Source: an uncultured Coprococcus sp.
GTDB taxonomy: Bacteria > Bacillota_A > Clostridia > Lachnospirales > Lachnospiraceae
Direction of reading: 5' to 3'
NCBI GenBank assembly: GCA_900767685.1
Contig: CAAGAB010000219.1
Coordinates: 1-13,195 of the forward strand
Length of the DNA: 13,195 bases
The first letter of the stretch is position 1, and the number at the start of each line of letters is the position of its first letter. This document shows positions 6,326 through 13,195 of this stretch, one piece after another. The position numbers were made by a program, and so were the translations under genes. A model generated the notes under the pieces. That model made no database searches and was not told the DNA's origin. It saw only the letters and a program-made list of their open reading frames with translations.

Positions 6326-6550
6326 GGGATTTTGGCATTTGAATGGCGAAATGTGCTGACATATACCATGTGAGCAATCGGTAGTGAAGTCGATTGAGTC
6401 TTGCTGCTTCTTGCCGGAGCGGCGCAAGCAACGCCCTTATCGCTTGCAGAGCGCAGTGCAGATAGAAGCAAAGCAAGGTGAGGGAAGACGAACGTGATTG
6501 AGCATATGGTATATGCCAGCTGTCAGCCCCCCCGCAAATGCCAAAATCCC
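6326..6550 (+). ncRNA. Large hairpin element, copy 2, abutting the malY/patB ribosome binding site
   Basis: The outer arms are a perfect 16-bp inverted repeat (6326-6341 with 6535-6550). Next come GCTGA/TCAGC (6355-6359 with 6523-6527), then a 20-base arm (6360-6379 with 6496-6515) broken only by tandem G.A mismatches. Then CTTGC/GCAAG (6400-6404 with 6473-6477), TGCTTCT/AGAAGCA (6405-6411 with 6464-6470, bulge AA) and the apical GCAAGC/GCTTGC (6424-6429 with 6442-6447), whose loop contains GCCCTTAT (6433-6440). Architecture and the unpaired strands (TTGCYG, AGCGG, GAGCG..TGCAG, CAAGGTGA) match copy 1, but the paired bases differ. It ends seven bases before AGGTGGAGGG. The upstream stretch 6195-6325 is AT-rich with no clear promoter or terminator. 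The reading frame open from 6494 through its 3' arm is not the likely gene start. Confidence 0.72.
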
Positions 6551-6571
6551 TTCACAAGGTGGAGGGAAAAC

Positions 6572-7855
6572 ATGAAGTTTGATTTCGACAAGGTTATAGA
6601 TAGACGCGGCACAGGCTCCCTGAAATGGGACGTGCCGGAAAATGAACTGCCAATGTGGGTGGCAGATATGGATTTCAAGACGGCTCCGTGCATCAGGGAG
6701 GCACTGTCAGCCCGGGTGGAGCACGGAATATTCGGATATTCCATCATCCCGGACGAGTGGGCAGACGCCTACGTGAACTGGTGGGGCAGCAGACACGGAT
6801 TTGCGATAGACAGAGATTGGCTGGTGTTCTGCACCGGAGTCATTCCGGCCATATCAACGGCAGTCAGGAAACTCACCACACCCGCAGAGAATGTTGTAGT
6901 GCAGACACCTGTTTACAACATTTTCTTCAATTCTATATACAACAATGGGCGCAACATACTAGAGAGCCCTCTGAAATACGACGGCGAGAGATATGCCATG
7001 GACTTTGAGGATCTTGAGGCAAAGCTTGCAGATCCACAGACCAGTCTCATGATACTCTGCAATCCACAGAATCCTGCGGGGAAGATCTGGGATAAGGAGA
7101 CGCTTGCTCATGTGGGAGAGCTCTGTGCAAAGTACGGTGTGACGGTCATCTCAGATGAGATACACTGCGATCTCACCGATCCTGACAAGGAGTATGTGCC
7201 ATTTGCCACGGCATCGGACACATGCAGGGATATAAGCGTGACCTGTATTGCGCCGACAAAGACCTTCAACATAGCCGGAATCCAGACTGCGGCCGTTGTG
7301 GTTCCGGATAAATTCCTGAGACACAAGATGTGGAGAGGTCTGAACACAGATGAGGTAGCCGAGCCAAATGCATTTGCGGTGGATGCGGCGATAGCAGCAT
7401 TTACAAATGGCGGCGAGTGGCTGGACAGTCTCAGACAGTATCTTTATGAGAACAAGCAGTATGTCAGGAAGTTTATAGATGAAAAAGTGCCGGGTATAAA
7501 GGTGGTGTATTCGGAGGCCACATATCTGCTCTGGCTTGACTGCAGCGGAATCTGCGGCGCTGCCGGCGAAGACGGCAATGCCAAGGCTCTGTCGAAATTC
7601 ATCAGGAAGAACACAGGGCTCTATATGTCGCCGGGGCTTTCGTACGGCAAGAACGGAAAAGCATTTATCAGGCTTAACATTGCATGCCCAAGATCAACCG
7701 TGGAAGACGGTATGATGAGACTTGCCGAGGGTGTCAGTGAGTTTAAAAAATCGTTTGGCACAGGGGGCGTAAGCAGTGACGGTGATTACGGACATTGGGC
7801 AGATGCATGTTCAGGACAGACCTCGGAAGACGGTGCGGCAAAGAAGGAGATATAG
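6572..7855 (+). CDS. MalY/PatB family PLP-dependent aminotransferase (cystathionine beta-lyase type)
   Basis: A fold-type I PLP enzyme of the MalY/PatB group, which cleaves C-S bonds of cystathionine or cysteine, giving pyruvate, ammonia and a thiol. The frame is open from 6494, but 6572 is chosen because AGGTGGAGGG (6557-6566) lies five bases upstream and the protein begins MKFDFDKVIDRRGTGSLKWD, the family's usual start. Further motifs are LPMWVADMDF, the PLP-contacting CNPQNPAGKIW, SDEIHCDL and the Schiff-base lysine K230 in APTKTFNIAG; the carboxylate-binding FIRLNIACPR closes the domain. The last 30 or so residues (GTGGVSSDGDYGHWADACSG onward) are a low-complexity tail beyond the normal end near 395. 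It is in an operon with the next gene: stop and start codons touch. Substrate cannot be told from sequence alone. Confidence 0.93.
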   Translation: MKFDFDKVIDRRGTGSLKWDVPENELPMWVADMDFKTAPCIREALSARVEHGIFGYSIIPDEWADAYVNWWGSRHGFAIDRDWLVFCTGVIPAISTAVRKLTTPAENVVVQTPVYNIFFNSIYNNGRNILESPLKYDGERYAMDFEDLEAKLADPQTSLMILCNPQNPAGKIWDKETLAHVGELCAKYGVTVISDEIHCDLTDPDKEYVPFATASDTCRDISVTCIAPTKTFNIAGIQTAAVVVPDKFLRHKMWRGLNTDEVAEPNAFAVDAAIAAFTNGGEWLDSLRQYLYENKQYVRKFIDEKVPGIKVVYSEATYLLWLDCSGICGAAGEDGNAKALSKFIRKNTGLYMSPGLSYGKNGKAFIRLNIACPRSTVEDGMMRLAEGVSEFKKSFGTGGVSSDGDYGHWADACSGQTSEDGAAKKEI

Positions 7856-9385
7856 ATGAGTAGCAGTGAAAATTTGCTGAAGGACATGATATCTGGAAAA
7901 TCCATGACCGCGTCCCAGCAGATAGGTCTTACGGTCAGGCTAAGTATCCCGGCTATTCTTGCCCAGATTTCGTCCATTGTCATGCAGTACATCGATGCAT
8001 CCATGGTGGGGCGTCTTGGTGCAAATGCATCGGGAGCGATCGGACTTGTCTCGTCCACGACATGGTTGTTTGGCGGGCTGTGCATTGCAGTGACTACAGG
8101 ATTTACTGTGCAGATAGCCCAGGCTGTGGGCGCTGGTGAGGATAAATCTGCCAGAAATATCATGAAACAGGGACTAATAATAGCTCTGTGCATAAGCGCC
8201 ATACTTGCACTTGCTGCAGCCCTCATAAGCACACCGCTTCCGAGATGGCTTGGCGGTGAAACTGCCATACAGAAGATGGCAAGCCAGTATTTCCTTGTGT
8301 ATATGCTGGGACTTCCCGCTCTGCAGATGAACAGCATAGCGGGCGGCATGCACCAGAGTTCCGGAAATATGAGACTTCCGGGTATACTAAATGTCATGTG
8401 CTGTGTGATGGATGTGATCTTCAATTTGTTCTTTATTTTTCCGACAAGAATTGTAAATTTAAGTATTCCGTTTTTATCCGGCGTAAGGCTGGCTGGTTCT
8501 CAGATGGCAGGAACGGTTCAGGCAGAAGCCTTTGGTTCCCATTTGTCAACACTTGTGCAGTCTGAAACCTCGATGAATGGTCTGACATTTACCATGCCGG
8601 GACTTGGTCTTGGCGTTGCCGGGGCGGCGCTTGGAACCATCACAGCGGAGGCTGTCACCTGTGCTATCATGGTCACGGCACTTCTGTGGAAGAACAAGAC
8701 CCTTCACTTAAGAAATGGCGAACATTTAAGGTTTCATAGGGATATACTTGTCAAAGCGGTAAAGATAGGAGCGCCGGTGGGACTTGAGCAGATGGTCATG
8801 TGTTCAGCGTATGTCATGTCCACAAAGATCGTGTCACCGCTCGGAACGATAGCCATCGCAGCCAACTCATTTGCGGTAACTGCGGAGAGTTTCTGCTACA
8901 TGCCGGGATACGGAGTGCAGGCGGCAGCAACTACACTTGTGGGACAATGCGTGGGAGCCGGACAAAAACAGTTGTCCAGAAGAATGGCATGGATTACAAT
9001 GGGATTAGGTGTGTCGGTCATGACTTTAGGCGGAGTTCTCATGTACATAGCAGCTCCGGCCATGATAGGTGTACTGACCCCGAACGAAGAGATAAGAAAT
9101 CTAGGTGCGGCAGTGCTGAGGATAGAGGCCTTTGCCGAACCATTTTACGCCGCATCCATAGTTGCATCGGGAGCACTCAGGGGAGCCGGGGACACTCTGG
9201 TTCCGAGCTGCATGAACTTTGCAAGTATGTGGTGTGTGAGGATACCGCTTGCAGCCATACTTGCACCGAGAGTCGGTCTCTACGGTGTGTGGATCGCCAT
9301 GTGCGTGGAGCTCTGTTTCAGAGGAATCCTGTTCACCACAAGGCTTAAACGAGAAAGATGGATGCGGGTGTTTGACGAAAATTAA
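7856..9385 (+). CDS. MATE family multidrug/cation antiporter
   Basis: An integral inner-membrane transporter, about 12 helices in two MatE halves, that exports drugs or metabolites against H+ or Na+. Half one opens with LSIPAILAQISSIVMQYIDASMVGRLG, the family hallmark, and half two with KIGAPVGLEQMVMCSAYVMSTKIV. GALRGAGDT near the C-terminus and GLGLGVAGAALGT are other typical segments. The start follows the malY/patB stop directly, and its site AAGGAG (7844-7849) lies inside that gene, so the two are translationally linked. The export of a product or substrate of the lyase is a tempting inference. At 509 residues it is longer than the usual 440-460, largely because of about 50 extra residues (T197-P248) between the fifth and sixth helices. 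The frame is uninterrupted. Confidence 0.93.
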   Translation: MSSSENLLKDMISGKSMTASQQIGLTVRLSIPAILAQISSIVMQYIDASMVGRLGANASGAIGLVSSTTWLFGGLCIAVTTGFTVQIAQAVGAGEDKSARNIMKQGLIIALCISAILALAAALISTPLPRWLGGETAIQKMASQYFLVYMLGLPALQMNSIAGGMHQSSGNMRLPGILNVMCCVMDVIFNLFFIFPTRIVNLSIPFLSGVRLAGSQMAGTVQAEAFGSHLSTLVQSETSMNGLTFTMPGLGLGVAGAALGTITAEAVTCAIMVTALLWKNKTLHLRNGEHLRFHRDILVKAVKIGAPVGLEQMVMCSAYVMSTKIVSPLGTIAIAANSFAVTAESFCYMPGYGVQAAATTLVGQCVGAGQKQLSRRMAWITMGLGVSVMTLGGVLMYIAAPAMIGVLTPNEEIRNLGAAVLRIEAFAEPFYAASIVASGALRGAGDTLVPSCMNFASMWCVRIPLAAILAPRVGLYGVWIAMCVELCFRGILFTTRLKRERWMRVFDEN

Positions 9386-9400
9386 ATATGATATTTCATA

Positions 9401-9427
9401 ATTGCAAGGTATGATTAAACTTGCAAT
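9401..9427. repeat. 8-bp inverted repeat between the MATE and AAA genes
   Basis: ATTGCAAG (9401-9408) and CTTGCAAT (9420-9427) are exact reverse complements around 11 bases, 28 bases before the AAA gene start. No T-run follows, so it is more likely an operator or small leader hairpin than a terminator. No clear promoter boxes are visible in the 69-base gap. Confidence 0.4.
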
Positions 9428-9454
9428 AAAGCATCATTATATAGGGAGGTAAAT

Positions 9455-10945
9455 ATGCCGGTATTTGATTTCAGCGGAAGTGACAACAAGAATAAGAACA
9501 TAGTTACATATGATACAGTTCAGTCATCGGAAAGAACAGCCACAGCGGAGAAGCCAATCATGCTCCTGGAGAACTCGGTCAGGAAATGGGCGCACCACTC
9601 CAGCGGAAAGTTCACAAATCCGATCAAAAGGACAGCATTTGAATTTGACGAGGTGGACGGAGTTCAGTCCGCCGACATATTGAAGATAGATGCGAGATTT
9701 GTAAGTCTTCTCAAATGGCTCGGCGAAAATCACATCAACGTCCGTCTGTCAGGAGAGAACAGACCGGAAGGCTATGCGGTATACAAGATAAGGGAGACCG
9801 AGTTCGGCGGCGGGGCAAAGCTGTCGGCAAATGATGGATTCCTCCAGTTCATGATAGAGCGGCTTCTTGCAAGTGATGCCCCTTCAGAAGAGGAGAAATC
9901 CGAGGAGGAAGAAGAGGAGGAGGCACTTGGCGATGACATGAAGCTCACAAGCATGCAGAGTATCATAGACTTCATGCACTGTGCCGGAAGAACGCTCCCT
10001 GACAATATAAGACTGTGGGCGAGAAGAAATCTTGCGGTTGCGAGATCCAGCGAGGTATCCCCGGAGGAGAGACGCCACGCGCAGAGAGCACTTTCCATGG
10101 CGATGAACATCAGGTGGAAGAGCAATTATTTTGAGGCGATAGATCCCGATGAGGCGAGAAGAATACTGGACGAAGAACTCTACGGAATGGAGAAGGTTAA
10201 GCAGAGGATCATCGAGACCATCATCCAGATTAACCGTACACATACCCTTCCTGCATACGGACTTCTGCTCTGCGGACCTGCCGGAACGGGAAAGTCACAG
10301 ATAGCCTACGCAGTTGCAAGAATACTGAGACTTCCATGGACGACCCTTGACATGAGTTCCATCAACGATCCGGAGCAGCTGACAGGAAGCTCAAGAGTGT
10401 ATTCCAATGCCAAGCCGGGAATCATCATGGAGGCATTTTCACAGGCTGGAGAATCTAACCTCGTATTCATCATCAATGAGCTGGACAAGGCAAATTCCGG
10501 CAAGGGCAACGGCAATCCTGCGGATGTACTGCTGACACTTCTGGATAACCTGGGATTTACCGACAACTACATGGAATGCATGATCCCGACAAACGGTGTA
10601 TACCCTATAGCAACGGCAAATGACAAGGAGAACATCAGCAAGCCTATCATGTCGAGATTTGCTGTCATAGATATACCGGACTACACCCCGGATGAGAAGA
10701 AGGAGATATTCAACAAATTCGTCCTGCCTAAAGTTCTCAAGCGCATCGGACTTGAGGAAAGCGAGTGCATCATCCTTCCAGACGGTGTGGATGCGGTCAT
10801 CAGGAAGTGCGACGGCGTGACCGGAATCAGAGATATAGAGCAGGCTGCAGAGCACATAGTTGCACACGCACTGTATCAGATCGAGGTAAACCACGTCCAG
10901 AGCGTGACATTTGACGGTGGTATGATAGAGGAGCTTTTGAGCTGA
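9455..10945 (+). CDS. Lon-like AAA+ ATPase without protease domain
   Basis: 496 residues; the biological role is unknown. The C-terminal half matches the Lon ATPase module: LDEELYGMEKVKQRIIE, Walker A GPAGTGKS (G274-S281), a segment ending PGIIMEAFSQAG, the Walker B region FIINELDK (N341-K345), sensor 1 IATAND (N389), MSRFAVIDIPDYTPDEKKEIF, PKVLKRIGLEE and sensor 2 TGIRDIEQA. Lon's peptidase domain is absent; the protein ends soon after the lid. The N-terminal half (1-240) is not Lon's substrate domain and I do not recognise it; it contains an acidic run near 145-161. In the Walker B motif the usual Asp is Asn (N341) while the catalytic Glu (E342) is kept, so hydrolysis may be slow or altered. 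AGGGAGGT (9443-9450) sets the start. It is probably a remodelling or regulatory ATPase. Confidence 0.85.
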   Translation: MPVFDFSGSDNKNKNIVTYDTVQSSERTATAEKPIMLLENSVRKWAHHSSGKFTNPIKRTAFEFDEVDGVQSADILKIDARFVSLLKWLGENHINVRLSGENRPEGYAVYKIRETEFGGGAKLSANDGFLQFMIERLLASDAPSEEEKSEEEEEEEALGDDMKLTSMQSIIDFMHCAGRTLPDNIRLWARRNLAVARSSEVSPEERRHAQRALSMAMNIRWKSNYFEAIDPDEARRILDEELYGMEKVKQRIIETIIQINRTHTLPAYGLLLCGPAGTGKSQIAYAVARILRLPWTTLDMSSINDPEQLTGSSRVYSNAKPGIIMEAFSQAGESNLVFIINELDKANSGKGNGNPADVLLTLLDNLGFTDNYMECMIPTNGVYPIATANDKENISKPIMSRFAVIDIPDYTPDEKKEIFNKFVLPKVLKRIGLEESECIILPDGVDAVIRKCDGVTGIRDIEQAAEHIVAHALYQIEVNHVQSVTFDGGMIEELLS

Positions 10946-11086
10946 TGAGTAGTGGTCATGAAGAGCAAACATGGAAAGAGGAATGCGGACTCTGATCGCA
11001 GGTTTGGCAGACAAATGAGCACAGAACAGATGTGATTTTGTGGTATGTTATTTAGAATTGACATTACATATCGTCATATTACACAA

Positions 11087-11116
11087 TTTACATTACGGAA
11101 TATATTATGGTATACT
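11087..11116 (+). promoter_or_regulatory. Promoter of the LacI-family gene
   Basis: TTTACA (11087-11092), 18 bases, TATACT (11111-11116). The predicted start lies near 11123, giving a leader of about 180 bases before the gene at 11302. A TTGACA at about 11058 has no good -10 partner. The stretch 10946-11086 after the AAA gene shows no gene and no clear terminator. Confidence 0.6.
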
Positions 11117-11121
11117 CTTCT

Positions 11122-11139
11122 CATGAAACAAGTTTCATG
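11122..11139. promoter_or_regulatory. LacI-type operator palindrome at the transcription start
   Basis: CATGAAAC, AA, GTTTCATG: a perfect 8+2+8 palindrome just downstream of the -10 box. Half-sites of the AAAC/GTTT kind with short spacing are typical of LacI/GalR regulators. Its place over the start point of the lacI-like gene suggests autorepression. The regulator-operator match is inference. Confidence 0.6.
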
Positions 11140-11301
11140 GACTATAGTCAGATAATTTATCCGATACACGTCATATGAAAAACAGGTGATTGCGGAACCG
11201 GATGCAGCTCATGTGAAAATAAGCTACAACATGATCGAATGCAGGAATCATTTGGCAATCATTTATCTGGTGATCAATTCATAAGGAGAGTATATTTATA
11301 A

Positions 11302-12486
11302 ATGGCAAGTATAAGAGATGTTGCAAAGGAGGCGGGGGTCGCTATCTGTACGGTGTCAAGACTTATCAATGGCACGGCAAAGGTTGAACCCGAGACCCAG
11401 AAGAAGATAGAAGATGCGATGAAGAAACTGGATTATGTCCCAAATGAGCTTGCGCGCGGTATGTTCAAGGGCAGATCCAATTCCATAGCCATGATGGTTC
11501 CCAATATCCAGCACCCATGGTTTTCATCCCTGGCATCGGAGATTGAAAAGATACTTTATGAGAAAAAGTATAAATTTATGCTTTTTTCCACATCGGATGA
11601 TAAGCAGAGGGAGAAGGAATGTTTTAAGCTGTTAAAGTCCAATATCGTGGACGGAATCATATGCGGAACAACCACAAGCACAGCAAAGGAATATCAGAGG
11701 ATAGACAAGCCCATGGTCATGCTGGATTACATGGTGGGAAACAAATTCCCTGTCGTTGTGTCTGATCACAAGATGGGCGGACAGCTTGCTGCCCGGGAGT
11801 TCATAAACAGTGGATGCAAATACGTCATCCACATATCCGGAATCAGGACAGACAAGAATATCATGTCATATGAGTGTCATGAGGAGCTTGACAGAGTCCT
11901 CGCCGAGAATGGGATAAAATCCAGAAGGGTTCCTGTTCAGTGGAACGACTTTGATTTTCATGGATATTTTGAGATGGCAAAATGCATACTTGAGGAGTAC
12001 CCGGATGTGGACGGTGTATTTGCCGCAGACATGCCGGCGATAGCATTCCTCAAGGCAGCGCTTGCCATAGGCAAAAAAATCCCTGATGAACTTGCGATCG
12101 TTGCATATGATGGAACGTACATAACCAATGCAAGCACGACAAGGCTCACCTCAATACACCAGCCGTACAAAGAGATCGCTCAGGAGGCAGTTCGCCAGCT
12201 TATGGAGATGATCGACGGACCAGCGGATGATGGGCAGGAGGATGCTCAGAATGATGCACAGAATGCTACTCAGAACGCTACTCAGAATGAAGAAATGCAA
12301 TCTGGTATTACAGCGAAGGGTCAGGCTGGGAAAAAACAGCCGAGTACGATTCTGACCGACCAGACTGTCGAAGAACAGTCAGGAATCACAACGGCAGGTC
12401 AGGTCGACAGCACCAGAGATGTGGTTAAGTATGGAAACATTATATTACTTCCGGTGAGTGTGGAGAAAGGTGATACCACAAAATAG
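11302..12486 (+). CDS. LacI/GalR-family transcriptional regulator with C-terminal insertion
   Basis: The N-terminal LacI helix-turn-helix (1-50) reads SIRDVAKEAGVAICTVSRLING, with the hinge YVPNELARGMFKGRSNSIAMMVPNIQHPWFS. The periplasmic-binding-like effector domain follows: FSTSDDKQREKECFKLL, VDGIICGTT, PMVMLDY, DGVFAADMPAIAFLKA, LAIVAYDGTYITNASTTRLTS. The sugar or other ligand cannot be named. Normally LacI proteins run from 'RQLMEMIDG' straight into 'NIILPVELVERGST'. Here about 70 low-complexity residues (P307-Y377, Gln/Asn/Thr-rich) separate these parts, lengthening the protein to 394 from about 330. The insertion is in frame and the C-terminal strand (NIILLPVSVEKGDTTK) is kept. AAGGAG (11283-11288) lies 13 bases before the ATG, rather far. 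Promoter and palindrome upstream suggest self-regulation. No adjacent sugar operon is visible in the window. Confidence 0.9.
   Translation: MASIRDVAKEAGVAICTVSRLINGTAKVEPETQKKIEDAMKKLDYVPNELARGMFKGRSNSIAMMVPNIQHPWFSSLASEIEKILYEKKYKFMLFSTSDDKQREKECFKLLKSNIVDGIICGTTTSTAKEYQRIDKPMVMLDYMVGNKFPVVVSDHKMGGQLAAREFINSGCKYVIHISGIRTDKNIMSYECHEELDRVLAENGIKSRRVPVQWNDFDFHGYFEMAKCILEEYPDVDGVFAADMPAIAFLKAALAIGKKIPDELAIVAYDGTYITNASTTRLTSIHQPYKEIAQEAVRQLMEMIDGPADDGQEDAQNDAQNATQNATQNEEMQSGITAKGQAGKKQPSTILTDQTVEEQSGITTAGQVDSTRDVVKYGNIILLPVSVEKGDTTK
12241..12288 (+). repeat. Four 12-bp tandem repeats inside the LacI-family gene
   Basis: Four in-frame units at 12241, 12253, 12265 and 12277 encode DAQN, DAQN, ATQN, ATQN. 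They open the low-complexity insertion. A second, weaker duplication follows, EMQSGITAKGQ and EEQSGITTAGQ. Expansion by replication slippage is the simplest origin. Confidence 0.8.
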
Positions 12487-12590
12487 ATAGAAATGGATAG
12501 AACCAGACAGAACCAGATAGACTCGGATAAAACCAAACAGAACTAGATAGACTCGGATAGAGTCGGATAAAACCAAACAGAAATATATAG
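12481..12590 (+). repeat. 10-bp tandem array overlapping the LacI-family stop codon
   Basis: Eleven consecutive ten-base units, starting at 12481, fit the consensus AACCRGATAG without any gain or loss of a base. Some units are better conserved every fourth position, giving an added 40-bp higher-order repeat (for example, TCGGATAAAACCAAACAG at 12523 and 12563). The stop codon lies within the first unit. The array fills the space between the gene and its terminator. Confidence 0.85.
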
Positions 12591-12610
12591 GATATAAATT
12601 ACAGATAAAG

Positions 12611-12654
12611 AGACAACCTTGCAGGACTTTAACCTCTGTGTGGTTGTCTTTTTT
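12611..12654 (+). terminator. Intrinsic terminator of the LacI-family gene
   Basis: AGACAACC (12611-12618) pairs with GGTTGTCT (12642-12649), with further pairing inside (CAG/CTG), and is followed by a run of six T (12649-12654). Confidence 0.85.
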
Positions 12655-12800
12655 GTGGAATTGTCTGTATGGGAATCTACATTGCAGTGGGTGATGTCTG
12701 TTGCCGTTACAAAGTCAATTCGTCGGTGGGTTTCTCCAGCTGTTCCCGTGGCTTCTTGTGCTGCCTGCCACCATTACAAAATCAATTCTTTTGTGAGATA

Positions 12801-13000
12801 TCATTTTGTGACAAATGTCCCATTGTGAAAAAATCTTCTATTGATATATGAAATTGGCCGCCTGACACGAGGTTCCTCTACTCATATATGAAATTGGCCG
12901 CCTGACACGAGGTTCCTCTACTCATATATGAAATTAACTACTAGACAAGAATAGGTTCCATTCGTTTGCAAAATTATCCACCTGACAAGGATTTCCCTGC
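12801..13000. repeat. Degenerate 40-bp tandem repeat array
   Basis: Five 40-base units start at 12801, 12841, 12881, 12921 and 12961. Units at 12841 and 12881 are identical except for the first three bases. The unit at 12921 is diverged in its second half; those at 12801 and 12961 are strongly eroded. Good units contain two palindromes, CATATATG (12883-12890) and GAGGTTCCTC (12909-12918), around the conserved CCTGACA. The stretch 12655-12800 has no gene; TTACAAARTCAATTC occurs twice (about 12708 and 12774) and may be older repeat debris. Function unknown; it is not a CRISPR array because no constant-repeat/variable-spacer alternation is present. Confidence 0.8.
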
Positions 13001-13004
13001 TTCT

Positions 13005-13070
13005 AGGAAAATATTTTCCTTAAATACGGAAAAAACAGGAAGATAGGATAAAATCCTACAATTTTATCCT
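13005..13070. repeat. Two perfect palindromes after the 40-bp array
   Basis: AGGAAAATATTTTCCT (13005-13020) is a 16-bp perfect palindrome. AGGATAAAAT (13045-13054) and ATTTTATCCT (13061-13070) form a 10-bp hairpin with a six-base loop. Neither is followed by a T-run on the plus strand. They may be termination or protein-binding sites. Confidence 0.6.
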
Positions 13071-13124
13071 GAATCATCAAAAAATCAAGTTGAAGGTATA
13101 ATTTTGTATTTTTTGTCATCTAAA

Positions 13125-13195
13125 CCAGCAAGCTCAGGAAAACCAGCAAGCTCAGGAAAACGGCAAGCTCAGGAAAACCAGCAAGCTCAGGAAAA
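13125..13195. repeat. 18-bp tandem array running off the window end
   Basis: Units CCAGCAAGCTCAGGAAAA occur at 13125, 13143 and 13178, with a 17-base variant (CGGCAAGCTCAGGAAAA) at 13161. The last unit ends exactly at the window edge, so the array probably continues. On the minus strand the first two units read FPELAG-FPELAG, continuing LDDKKYKIIPST to a stop at 13085-13087, which could be the end of a protein entering from the right. The 17-base unit breaks that frame. Confidence 0.8.

Noticed and set aside
6494..6571. Upstream start for the MalY/PatB frame (453 residues)
   Set aside because: The extension falls in the 3' arm of hairpin element 2. The start at 6572 has a strong ribosome binding site and a family-typical N-terminus.
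12619..12851. Two overlapping plus-strand frames of 60-69 residues after the LacI-family gene
   Set aside because: One begins inside the terminator hairpin, neither has a ribosome binding site, and both run over repeat debris.
12801..13000. CRISPR array
   Set aside because: Whole 40-bp units are repeated and decay gradually. There are no constant repeats alternating with unrelated spacers and no cas genes.

Overview
The window looks like chromosomal DNA of a Clostridia-class Firmicute, most likely Lachnospiraceae (Coprococcus/Butyrivibrio-like). The basis is protein resemblance, frequent ATA and AGA codons in moderately GC genes, AT-rich spacers and strong AGGAGG-type ribosome binding sites. 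No replicon, phage or IS gene is visible. This is an inference; no database was searched.

Layout. A repeat-rich, purine-biased leader (1-315) precedes hemL (tetrapyrrole synthesis). A 207-nt hairpin element follows, ending at the ribosome binding site of trxB (thioredoxin reductase). Next come an Rrf2-family regulator, a cluster of four REP-like palindromes, and tcdA (tRNA t6A dehydratase). A small DUF3592-like membrane protein lies on the minus strand. A DUF3737 beta-helix protein follows, then a second large hairpin element abutting the ribosome binding site of a MalY/PatB aminotransferase, which is directly joined to a MATE transporter. After that come a Lon-like AAA+ ATPase with an altered Walker B motif and a LacI-family regulator with its own promoter and operator-like palindrome. 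The last 0.7 kb has no convincing gene and carries several tandem repeat arrays.

Working together. malY/patB and the MATE gene form a clear two-gene operon, with stop and start codons adjacent. The other genes look separately transcribed and mostly housekeeping: redox (trxB, Rrf2 regulator), tRNA modification (tcdA), tetrapyrrole supply (hemL) and sulfur amino-acid metabolism (malY/patB).

Most notable observation. The hairpins at 1711-1917 and 6326-6550 are two members of one structured family. Their helices are in register but the paired bases differ (compensatory), while the apical loop GCCCTTAT and several internal strands are conserved. Both lie in the same orientation right before a gene start. 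I do not recognise the family; it is a good candidate for an undescribed cis-regulatory or mobile structured RNA. Secondary themes are many short tandem arrays (10, 12, 18 and 40 bp periods) and low-complexity insertions in otherwise standard proteins.
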